Origin: Baffinella frigidus
Lineage: Eukaryota > Cryptophyceae > Cryptomonadales > Baffinellaceae
Direction of reading: 5' to 3'
Assembly (NCBI GenBank): GCA_026770585.1
Contig: MU646554.1
Span: 377,112-388,552 of the forward strand
Length of the DNA: 11,441 bases
The notes beneath the pieces were generated by a model. The model was not told the origin of the DNA. It ran no database searches and was given only the letters and a program-made list of their open reading frames with translations. Both the position numbers and the translations under genes were made by a program. Below are positions 6,437 through 11,441 of this stretch, one piece after another; the first letter of the stretch is position 1; the number at the start of each line of letters is the position of its first letter.

Positions 6437-6540
6437 CAGGGGTACCTCGCTCATAAGAAACTGTTCCCCCCTAGGACCCTACGGTAGGCCTATGCCTAGA
6501 GCCATATGGTGGTCCTAGGGGGTTGGCGCTTTCTTAGTCA
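6437..6540. mobile_element. Family G element, truncated copy
   Basis: CAGGGGTACCTCGCTCATAA at 6437 and the inner palindrome (CCCCCCTAGGACC against GGTCCTAGGGGG, near 6465-6522) match the intact copy at 8629-8745. The right end stops after CGCTTTCTTAGTCA and lacks the GAGCGAGGTACCCCTG terminus. The left flank is TG, not TA. It is an old, broken copy. Confidence 0.8.
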
Positions 6541-6837
6541 AGGCGGTTGATTAGTCAACAGTTGTGGGAGTCCCTTTTCCGGAAAAGTCACTTTCCCGGA
6601 AAAGTTGCCCGTCCTTGGTGAAATGTGAGAGACCTTGATTGATGCGCCCTCTAGGATGCACTCGCCCCCACGCAAGGCTGGGTACAGGGTGTGACCCCGC
6701 TTGGGAGGAGAGAGGCCGCGCCGGCCAAGGCCCGACACACAACCGACCGAGGCTCACACAGGGGGGCTTCAGTAATCAGTTCAGGCTCATAACCTGCTGT
6801 GGCTGGCCTGTGGGCAGGCATTCGTACAGGGGTGTAC
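6541..6837. other. No gene recognised
   Basis: A short direct repeat of a TTTTCCGGAAAAGT / TTTCCCGGAAAAGT dyad lies near 6576-6606. The rest is moderately GC-rich sequence with no motif I can assign. Open frames on both strands here (6538-6757 and 6639-6956) overlap one another and show no recognisable domain. Confidence 0.4.
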
Positions 6838-6940
6838 AGGGGGGGCTTGATGTGATCCGAAAGGAAGCATGGCCTTCCTACAGAACCAGTTCCGGTGTCC
6901 GCCTATGTTGGGAGCTCGAAGAACCTAACGGACCTAAAGG
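6838..6940 (-). mobile_element. Family H element fragment, reverse orientation
   Basis: Reading the complement, CCTTTAGGTCCGTTAGGTTC, then GCTCCCAACATAG, then CTTTCGGATC match the left half of the intact element at 8264-8501. The part from about 6838 to 6912 is a close inverted copy of 9035-9106. Only one terminus is present, at 6940, so it is a one-ended fragment or solo half. Confidence 0.65.
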
Positions 6941-7011
6941 ATTGATCAGGACCTGAGGCTTGGCATGCACAATCTGCATGAGATCACAATGTCAATCGAC
7001 GCGAGTGGGGA

Positions 7012-7139
7012 TGAGGGGGGGGAGGAAAGAGCGAGAGAGAGACAGCGAGACAGAGACAGCGCAACAGAGAGACAGAGACACAGAAACAAAGAGACATAGA
7101 GAGAGAGAGCGAGAGAAAGAGAGAAAGTGAGAGAGAGAC
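7012..7139. repeat. Polypurine GA-rich tract
   Basis: About 130 bases are almost entirely A and G on the + strand, starting with a G-run and continuing as imperfect GAGA/GACAGA repeats. Tracts of this kind can form triplex (H-) DNA and are prone to slippage. The open frame on the opposite strand (6992-7189) translates to serine/leucine repeats and is a product of the simple repeat. Confidence 0.85.
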
Positions 7140-7140
7140 C

Positions 7141-7488
7141 AGGGTAGCAGGTTACGGGCCCTTGGGGTGTGACCAGGACGGCTCAACAACCTTCGTAAAT
7201 TGGGAATTCCCAGGTCAGGTTACGGGCCTTTGAAAGAAAGAAGCAGTCACGTGGCTGACCACGTGACTGACGCGTCACAATTTTGTAACACGTCACAGAA
7301 ATCCCCCGAAAAAAAAGCTCGAAGGTTATTGAGAATTGTACAACGCCTTGTAGCGGACCCGGTACAAAACGCTTGTACCAGCACAAAGCAATTTAGTACC
7401 AGGATTCGAGGGCCGGTAGAAATCATAAAACTCTAAAAGGACAGGTTGCGAGCCTTCGGAAGGCTTCTTTTTCCACGCCACGACCACC
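7141..7488. other. Non-coding stretch with hairpins and related motifs
   Basis: A CAGGTTACGGGCC(C/T)TT motif occurs at about 7149 and 7218, and a variant CAGGTTGCGAGCCTTC at about 7442. A perfect dyad AGTCACGTGG-ctga-CCACGTGACT (7245-7268) holds two CACGTG boxes. GCCTTC-GGAAGGC is at about 7452. TTGTACCAG/AGTACCAG motifs near 7374 and 7396 recall family A interiors. Overlapping frames on both strands cancel as gene candidates. Confidence 0.5.
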
Positions 7489-7550
7489 TGTACACCAAAC
7501 ACCTGTAAAAACGGTTTATAATACTTGTAAATGTTCACGTAAGGGGGTCA
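7489..7550 (+). repeat. Repeat copy with 29-nt core, orientation 1
   Basis: TGTACACCAAACACCTGT (7489-7506) is followed by a 29-nt core (7507-7535), then CACGTAAGGGGGTCA (7536-7550). A second copy at 8524-8583 has the same flanks in the same order and a core of exactly the same length, but the core aligns better as its reverse complement (about 21 of 25 positions) than directly (about 14 of 29). Confidence 0.6.
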
Positions 7551-7954
7551 TGGAAGAGGCACAAGGGGTCACAGAACGCGGATCTCGATCGTGATCTCGG
7601 CATCCGTGATTTCCGTTGGAATAAACATCATCCATATTTACACCTTTTCGTCAGCTTGCTGACCAAAAGGTGGATTTTGTCGAGGTCTCGATTTTTGTCC
7701 CTTGCTGGTTGATTTTTGTGGACGTGATCTTCGAATTGAAAGACGATTTACGAATCGTGATTGAAATGCTTCTCTGCAGGTTTAAAACTTCTTTTTTTCT
7801 GCTGTCCAGCCACTTTTATGCGACGATCCGAAATCCGGATCGTTGTACCAGGAAGCGCCCAGGAGCGAATAGAAAGACGCATACGTTTGGGGCACAGGTC
7901 ATCGCCGAGGGGTTCTTTCCCTCACCCACAAATCGCTCACCTCTTATTTTGTGG
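7551..7954. other. Non-coding stretch with strong hairpins
   Basis: CACCTTTTCGTCAGC-tt-GCTGACCAAAAGGTG (7641-7672) is a 15-bp stem with one C:C mismatch. ACGATCCG-aaatc-CGGATCGT lies near 7822-7842. No tRNA boxes are present. The 149- and 169-codon frames that begin here (7670 and 7761) run into the GC-rich island, where stops are scarce, and I do not accept them as genes. Confidence 0.45.
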
Positions 7955-8263
7955 CCTCCGTCACCACCGAGCGCCGAGTGCGACACGCCCCTCTTGCTCG
8001 CCTCCCGCGCGCCCCCCCCGCCCTCCCTGCCGCGCCCTGCCGCGCCCTGCCGCGCCTGCGCTGCGCCTGCGCGCCGCTGGAGAGCGACGATGGAGGGGTG
8101 GGGCGAGGCCGTGCGGTGAGGGTTCTGGGCCGCGGAGGGGGACGGGGAGGATGACGGGGCGGGAGAGGGGTCGGGGCGGGCGATGCGGTCGGGGCGAAAG
8201 CGCAGGAGCGGGGAGTCGGAGCGAGAGGCGGTCGTGGAGCGGCTCAAGAAGGACTACCTGTGC
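7955..8263 (+). promoter_or_regulatory. CpG-rich island, possible promoter region
   Basis: Composition changes abruptly to very GC-rich sequence with dense CpG. It holds three tandem CCCTGCCGCG units (8025-8054), GGGGCGGG boxes at about 8156 and 8173, and several poly-G runs. It ends exactly where element H begins. This is how a housekeeping-type promoter and first exon look in many eukaryotes, but with no downstream gene visible the role is inferred from composition alone. Confidence 0.35.
8183..8263 (+). pseudogene. Possible first coding exon cut by element H
   Basis: ATG at 8183 opens a frame reading MRSGRKRRSGESEREAVVER and then LKKDYLC before meeting the CCTTTAGG end of element H at 8264. 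The frame continues within the element to a stop at 8366-8368, but those residues belong to the element. The basic, helical sequence and codon choice look plausible for a nuclear protein N-terminus. If 8264-8501 is dropped exactly, the frame stays open from 8502 to the next element at 8629, but this depends on the target-duplication length, which I cannot fix. Confidence 0.28.
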
Positions 8264-8501
8264 CCTTTAGGTCCTTTAGGTTTTAAATGCTCCCAACATA
8301 GCCCAACGACACGCCCTTCCGTAGAAAGGACTGCAGAGAAAGCATTTTTGCTTTCGGATCGCGTTTAGCTCTCCAGTGCAGAGGCCGCACGATCGTGATG
8401 AACCGCGTGGACGTCAGCGACGGACGGCGCGAGATCCCTTCTACGGAACGGCGTGTCGTTGGCAAATGTTGGGAGAAATTAAAATCTAAAGAACCTAAAG
8501 G
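8264..8501. mobile_element. Family H inverted-repeat element, intact (238 bp)
   Basis: The arms of about 66 bp begin CCTTTAGGTCCTTTAGG and end with the complement TCTAAAGAACCTAAAGG. They share TCCCAACAT, CCAACGACACGCC and TTCCGTAGAA with few mismatches. The interior has GCATTTTTGCTTTCGGATCG, which links it to the fragments at 6838-6940 and 9027-9128. CTGTGC on the left and CTGCGC just after the right end may be a decayed target duplication. Frames starting inside (8395-8601) are not gene-like. Confidence 0.8.
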
Positions 8502-8523
8502 ACTGCGCCACGCGATGCTGGGC

Positions 8524-8583
8524 TGTACCAAACACCTGTCTGGATCATTTACAAGTGTTATAAAAGGTCTCGTAAGAGGGTCA
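8524..8583 (+). repeat. Repeat copy with 29-nt core, orientation 2
   Basis: TGTACCAAACACCTGT (8524-8539), a 29-nt core (8540-8568) and CTCGTAAGAGGGTCA (8569-8583) parallel 7489-7550. The core contains ATTTACAAGTGTTATAAA, the complement of the first copy's TTTATAATACTTGTAAAT apart from one base. Confidence 0.6.
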
Positions 8584-8628
8584 CAGATGAGTCAGGTGTA
8601 AACTTAGACGCCGACTTTGAGCCCCCTA

Positions 8629-8745
8629 CAGGGGTACCTCGCTCATAAGAAAGCACCCCCCCCTAGGACCCTACAGTAGGCCTATGCCTAGGGCCCTACG
8701 GTGGTCCTAGGGGGGGTGCGCTTTCTTATGAGCGAGGTACCCCTG
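8629..8745. mobile_element. Family G element, intact, TA-flanked (117 bp)
   Basis: Arms of about 43 bp start CAGGGGTACCTCGCTCATAA and are almost perfect, with TA on both sides (8627-8628 and 8746-8747). The centre holds GTAGGCCTATGCCTAGGG. A TA duplication and CAG... termini are typical of the Tc1/mariner group, and the CAGG..TACCTCG start resembles, from memory, pogo/Tigger ends. It has no transposase. Joining the flanks at one TA would give an uninterrupted frame into the GC-rich DNA on the right. Confidence 0.9.
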
Positions 8746-8747
8746 TA

Positions 8748-8875
8748 AAGGACGAGCAAGAGGCGGCCGCGCCGCGCTCCCCGCGCGCGATTGATTACTG
8801 ATGACTGAATGTATTAAAGAGGTTTCGCCGTTATTGCATAACCCGTGCCATTACCAGACTATGATCTCATCCGGA
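8748..8875. other. Short GC-rich patch, then AT-rich spacer
   Basis: GAGGCGGCCGCGCCGCGCTC (8762 on, with a NotI-type GCGGCCGC) resembles the composition of 7955-8263 and stops at about 8790. It may be a displaced part of the same island or exon. The rest up to 8875 shows nothing assignable. Confidence 0.35.
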
Positions 8876-9017
8876 CGAGTATTCATAATGAATACGATTT
8901 CGGGGATCTCCGATCCGATTCTCGTGCATCTTAAGGCTCTAAATGAAGTCTAGATAGACGACTGTCTTATTTATACCCCTTAAGATACACCAAAATCGTA
9001 TTCATTATGAATACTCG
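8876..9017 (+). mobile_element. Family F inverted-repeat element, copy 2 (142 bp)
   Basis: Perfect 25-bp ends: 8876-8900 starts CGAGTATTCATAATGAATAC and 8993-9017 is its exact complement. Each end is itself a palindrome (GTATTCAT-A-ATGAATAC), so a single strand could fold as a long stem or as two small hairpins. The inner CATCTTAAGG and CCTTAAGATACACC pair as in copy 1. The extra block ATTTCGGGGATCTCCGAT is on the left here and on the right at 5642-5794. Perfect arms suggest a younger copy. Confidence 0.9.
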
Positions 9018-9026
9018 GCGGGATTA

Positions 9027-9128
9027 GATCGGTCCAACCCCAAGGTAGGCGGACACCGGAACTTATCCTGCAGAAAGGCCATGCTTCCTTTCGGATCACA
9101 TCCAGCCCCCCCGGTGCAGAAGGATCGC
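9027..9128 (+). mobile_element. Family H element fragment
   Basis: TAGGCGGACACCGGAAC, CCTGCAGAAAGGCCATGCTT and CTTTCGGATCACATC match, inverted, 6838-6912, and match the interior of the intact H element at about 8331-8380. The CCTTTAGG terminus is missing. It starts just after family F copy 2. In translation both fragments give a DPKGSMAFLQ-like string, but this follows from DNA similarity within the repeat. Confidence 0.6.
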
Positions 9129-9221
9129 GGCAGAAACTGGAGATGGCGGCGGCGGGGATCGCCTTGGAGGAGGGGGCGGAGGTGCCGGGCTGGGTCCAGG
9201 GGGGAAAGCAAGGTTGAATAA

Positions 9222-9430
9222 ATTGACAAACACGACCGCTGTACGCCAGTAGGAGAGATAGGCCGAGACGCAGGGGTCCACTTTGGGTCCACTTTCATGC
9301 CTTACGAGTACACGCTGACCATCGCCACGGGGAAACATGCCATCGCGCATCTCTTCTCGTCCAGCGACCGGCGCCAAGTATCATACGCGAAAATTCCCCT
9401 TGCGGTGGCCTTCGTACCCTCAGGTACCGG
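9222..9430 (+). pseudogene. Coding-like fragment, unassigned
   Basis: After a TAA at 9219 one frame stays open to 9546. Its first two thirds has codon choice typical of coding DNA (third positions mostly G or C) and includes MPYEYTLTIATGKHAIAHLF from the ATG at 9297. The final third runs into the family I relative from about 9440. A tandem GTCCACTTTGG/GTCCACTTTC lies just before the ATG. I recognise no family and no splice signals stand out. The upstream stretch at 9130-9215 is GC-rich and also open in one frame. Either could be a decayed exon. Confidence 0.22.
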
Positions 9431-9465
9431 TACATGTATCCGATCACCCGAACTTCGTATCAGGA

Positions 9466-9682
9466 TATTGTACTTTTCGGGTCAGCGCGGATTTTGGGGC
9501 GGGGTCGGGGAGTCGGGAAAAATCGAAAAAATCGAAAAAGGGCTCTAGTATTTGTGACATATTATGGGTGGGGGGTGCATCCTGTCATTATATCAATGCA
9601 TAAGATTGCATGAAACTTTAGATGGACGCACCAATTATCGAGATTTTCATTTCCCGACACCCCGAGTCGGGCTGGGAACTCA
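9466..9682 (-). mobile_element. Family I relative, inverted to 10546-10643
   Basis: A 30-nt string starting TATTGTACTTTTCGGGTCAG (9466-9495) is the exact complement of 10614-10643, and GGGCTGGGAACTCA (9669-9682) is the complement of 10546-10559. Between them the copy has extra sequence, including an AAAAATCG tandem near 9520-9540. The outer end near 9455 (CGTATCAGGATATTG) is a decayed form of the family I terminus. Confidence 0.65.
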
Positions 9683-9834
9683 TTAAGGATGGCTCATTAA
9701 GCTCATTAATTCTTTTGAGTTGAGCCAATGAGCCGGCTCAACGCATTAAGAACTCCGCAGCTCAACTCAACTCATTAAGGCTCAACTCATTAAGGATGAG
9801 CTGAGTCAATGATCCTTAATGAGCCTTAATGAGC
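9676..9834. repeat. CTCATTAA motif cluster 1
   Basis: The octamer CTCATTAA or its complement TTAATGAG occurs about seven times in 160 bp, mostly within GGCTCAACTCATTAAGG or CCTTAATGAGCC. Forward and inverted copies alternate, so a single strand can pair in several alternative hairpins. Variants such as CGCATTAAG and CCAATGAGCC fill the gaps. Confidence 0.8.
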
Positions 9835-10076
9835 CATTGCCAAAATTGGCGTTGAAGTGTCCAAGTTCTACGGCATTTCTGAAATTTTCGGCCAACCAAA
9901 AACGAGTCTGTTGAAAATCCTGGTACCAAATTTTTGTACCAGGAACAGTTTTTGGTACCAAAATTTGTACCAGAACAGATCTTCCCTGTCCAATTTTAAG
10001 GGCTAAAACTTAAGATATTCTCGTCAGAAATCACGTGAGAATGTATGCCCCCACTAGGATCCTAGGAGGTGCAGTA
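9835..10076. other. Non-coding stretch with GTACC dyads
   Basis: CCTGGTACCAAATTTTTGTACC (about 9919 on) and TTGGTACCAAAATTTGTACC (about 9953 on) form a double inverted/direct set of GGTACCAAA and TTTGTACCAG. CTAGGATCCTAG (about 10054-10065) is a perfect 12-bp palindrome. No reading frame of note. Confidence 0.55.
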
Positions 10077-10104
10077 CAGGGGTACCTCGCTGATAGGTGC
10101 AGTA

Positions 10105-10216
10105 CAGGGGTACCTCGCTCAAAGTCACCCTAGGACCCTACATGTACAGTAGGCCTGTGCCTGGGCCTTACAGTGGACCAAAGAGGGGGATCTTTCTTAT
10201 GAGCGAGGTACCCCTG
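10105..10216. mobile_element. Family G element, TA-flanked, left end duplicated (112 bp)
   Basis: CAGGGGTACCTCGCTCA and the complementary terminus are perfect over 17 bp, with TA at 10103-10104 and 10217-10218. The left terminus is duplicated 28 bp upstream (10077 on, AGGTGCAGTACAGGGGTACC twice). The centre (CCCTAGGACCCTACATGTAC, GTAGGCCTGTGCCTGGGCC) is more diverged than in the copy at 8629-8745. Confidence 0.85.
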
Positions 10217-10218
10217 TA

Positions 10219-10370
10219 GCAGGTGCTTGGTGCTCGGTGTTTCTATATTTGTATTACACACTCAACGCTCCTGGCCCGCTGCCTGAGTTCTCGCCACGAA
10301 CCACGGTGGATCTGTTGGAAATAGGGCTGTACATGCACGGAAATTCCCACTCACTTTTGGCACCGAATCT
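10219..10370. other. No feature recognised
   Basis: This 150-bp interval between element G and the second motif cluster has no repeat or frame that I can tie to anything else in the window. Confidence 0.4.
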
Positions 10371-10545
10371 TTAATGAGCCTAATGAGCCTTAATGAGCCA
10401 ACGGCTCAACTCAACTCATTAAGGATTCTCAAAACCATTGGATTGACTCATTAATTAAGGCTCAACTCATTAAGAAACTAATGATTCATGATATGAAGTT
10501 CAGTTCGTACGAGGCTCGTACTGGCTCAACTCATTAAGGATGAGC
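10371..10545. repeat. CTCATTAA motif cluster 2
   Basis: Here TTAATGAG occurs twice, near 10371 and 10391, and CTCATTAA four times (about 10416, 10447, 10467 and 10531), again inside GGCTCAACTCATTAAGG contexts. The order, TTAATGAG copies first and CTCATTAA copies later, is what an inverted duplicate of cluster 1 would give. Confidence 0.75.
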
Positions 10546-10656
10546 TGAGTTCCCAGCCCTGAGGGTCCCCGACCCAAGGGGTATTTTTCCCCCTTGCCCG
10601 ACCCGACCTCGAGAAAATCCGCGCTGACCCGAAAAGTACAATACGAGCCTCGTACG
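10506..10656 (+). mobile_element. Family I inverted-repeat element (151 bp)
   Basis: CGTACGAGGCTCGTACTGG at 10506 and the complement of CAATACGAGCCTCGTACG ending at 10656 form terminal inverted repeats of about 18 bp that are themselves palindromic (TACGAG-g-CTCGTA). The interior carries one GGCTCAACTCATTAAGG unit, a GTTCCCAGCCC segment and GCGCTGACCCGAAAAGTAC, all present inverted in 9466-9682. Confidence 0.7.
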
Positions 10657-10770
10657 AGCTCCGCTCGTACACCCCTTTTCAAGGGCCTTTTGGTACACGA
10701 CGGTGGCCTACGAGCGTACGACTCGTACCGGTACACGACGGTGGCCACTTATTGACACTTATTGACTTTA
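10657..10770. repeat. Small direct repeats and CTCGTA dyads
   Basis: GGTACACGACGGTGGCC occurs at 10691-10707 and again at 10730-10746. ACTTATTGAC is repeated in tandem just after (about 10747-10766). TACGAG and CTCGTA motifs continue from element I (about 10664, 10711 and 10723). The origin is unknown. Confidence 0.7.
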
Positions 10771-11236
10771 TTCGAAAGTGAAATGCACGGCACAGAATTG
10801 AGGCGAGCTTAGAAAAATATCCGGGTAATCATCCGGTTGAATCCTAAGGCAAGAAACTGCCACTACCCATAGTAGGGGAGATTCACCAAGATTTTACCCA
10901 CCAAAACCCGGTGACAGATCACCGGTCGGTGAGGCAAGCCCCTGATCTCTCCCGTGAAGCACCCACGAGGCCTCCACCTCATCCACACACAGTTGCCCCG
11001 GGCTGGGCAAAAATGTGTGGACCACTCTTCTTACGGGCCACTCATACCACGCGAGGAGAGCAAACAAAACCCCCTCCCCCACCTAGGCCCCCACGTTGCG
11101 ATGTGAGAAAAGCCCAAGGGGATCTCAATGGAGGACTTCCTTAATTCGATTTTGAGAAAAGCTGAAAATTAGTGAAAAGGCGACCTTCCTTAAATAAAAT
11201 CGGATTTTAGTGTCGATTCCAACTCAGATTTTTGCC
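10771..11236. other. No gene recognised
   Basis: Nothing assignable beyond a small perfect hairpin CCGGTGA-caga-TCACCGG (10908-10925) and a CTAC-ccat-AGTAG dyad near 10862. Open frames on both strands (10894-11144) overlap and are proline- or glycine-rich with no motif. The AT content rises after 11140. Confidence 0.4.
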
Positions 11237-11317
11237 ATGGCGAGTGGCAGTTCCGAGCCGGGCTCCCGGCAGATTTGGACCTTGGGCCGAACAATCTGGC
11301 CGATCAATTCGTCCTAA
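11237..11317 (+). CDS. Very short ORF in a good initiation context, doubtful
   Basis: GCCATGGCG gives a strong eukaryotic initiation context (purine not at -3, but G at +4 and GCC before). The frame reads MASGSSEPGSRQIWTLGRTI and stops after 26 codons. It could be the start of an exon running into an intron, but no downstream exon lies in the window. It is listed only because the region is otherwise empty. Confidence 0.12.
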   Translation: MASGSSEPGSRQIWTLGRTIWPINSS

Positions 11318-11349
11318 CTTACCTAGCAGATGAGATTCTCCAAAGGTAT

Positions 11350-11369
11350 GCCGGCGGTTTGCCGCCGGC
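11350..11369. repeat. GC-rich hairpin next to telomeric tract
   Basis: GCCGGCGG (11350-11357) and CCGCCGGC (11362-11369) are perfect complements around the loop TTTG. The stem lies ten bases before the TTTAGGG tract. A partial repeat of the stem (AACCGCC) follows. Confidence 0.8.
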
Positions 11370-11378
11370 AACCGCCTA

Positions 11379-11406
11379 TTAGGGTTTAGGGTTTAGTTTA
11401 GGGTTT
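11379..11406 (+). repeat. Short TTTAGGG telomere-like tract
   Basis: TTAGGGTTTAGGG then TTTAG and TTTAGGG then TTT, about four units with one missing GG. The G-rich strand is +, so this tract would point to a chromosome end on the right, opposite to the array at 4809-5146. It is followed by ordinary sequence, so it is interstitial. Confidence 0.85.
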
Positions 11407-11441
11407 GCGCAGCTCCAGCACCCGAATGCGCTGTTCCTGGC

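Noticed and set aside
6992-7189. Open frame of serine/leucine repeats on the - strand
   Set aside because: It is the translation of the GA/CT simple repeat.
7670-8270. Open frames of 143-169 codons over the GC-rich island on both strands
   Set aside because: Stop codons are rare in GC-rich DNA. The products are proline-, arginine- and alanine-rich and open on opposite strands at once.
6838-9128. A conserved DPKGSMAFLQ..FRCPP string in two places, suggesting a protein family
   Set aside because: Both places are fragments of inverted-repeat family H, and one has a stop just upstream. The similarity is explained by the DNA repeat.
9130-9215. A frame with LEEGAEVPGW, reminiscent of a phage-associated protein motif
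   Set aside because: The match is about ten residues from memory, in GC-rich sequence, with a stop soon after and no phage context.
9676-10545. A CRISPR-like array of short repeats
   Set aside because: Units lack uniform spacing and unique spacers, occur in both orientations, and sit in eukaryotic-type DNA.
1-11441. tRNA, rRNA and spliced-leader sequences
   Set aside because: I scanned for tRNA B-box-like GTTCGA.. contexts and for a dinoflagellate-type spliced leader (CCATTTTGGCTCAAG). The few partial matches had no supporting arms or context.

Overview
This window looks like eukaryotic nuclear DNA from a subtelomeric or otherwise gene-poor region. I found no intact gene, rRNA, tRNA or CRISPR array. 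Blocks of telomere-like heptamers occur at about 1040-1760 (mostly CCCCTAA variants), 4809-5146 (CCCTAAA) and 11379-11406 (TTTAGGG). A TTTAGGG-type telomere fits plants, green algae and several alveolates, but the sequence does not let me name the organism. There are no bacterial-style operons or ribosome binding sites. The longer open frames mostly cross repeats and carry no domain I recognise.

The main content is a dense, nested set of short non-autonomous inverted-repeat elements (about 110-240 bp, MITE- or foldback-like). I separate at least nine families, called A to I here. A (CCACTCGAG ends): 66-275, 2602-2791, 3403-3593. B (CCACGCCAG ends): 475-600, 842-978. C: 3229-3377. D: 3606-3757. 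E: 3831-3992. F: 5642-5794, 8876-9017. G (CAGGGGTACC ends, TA duplications): 6437-6540 truncated, 8629-8745, 10105-10216. H (CCTTTAGG ends): 8264-8501, with fragments at 6838-6940 and 9027-9128. I: 10506-10656, with an inverted relative at 9466-9682. No transposase is visible, so mobilisation would have to come from elsewhere.

Layout: 1-985 elements A and B; 985-1797 a composite minisatellite mixing a unique module with telomere-like tracts; 1800-2600 tandem and direct repeats; 2602-4300 elements A, C, D, E and long hairpins; 4340-5340 a duplicated block of about 200 bp interrupted by the CCCTAAA array; 5340-6165 repeats and element F; 6171-6470 a decayed coding-like coiled-coil fragment; 6437-7140 elements G and H and a GA-rich tract; 7141-7950 hairpins; 7955-8263 a CpG-rich island with a possible first exon cut by element H; 8264-9130 elements H, G, F, H; 9131-9436 another coding-like piece; 9437-10660 elements I and G with two clusters of the CTCATTAA motif; 10660-11441 sparse sequence ending in a strong hairpin and a short TTTAGGG tract.

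The C-rich array at 4809-5146 and the G-rich tract at 11379-11406 point outward from the 6.2 kb between them, as the two ends of a linear molecule would. The most useful observations are this geometry, the MITE families with internal reference copies (including probable empty sites), and a 29-nt core that appears inverted between two otherwise collinear copies (7489-7550 and 8524-8583).
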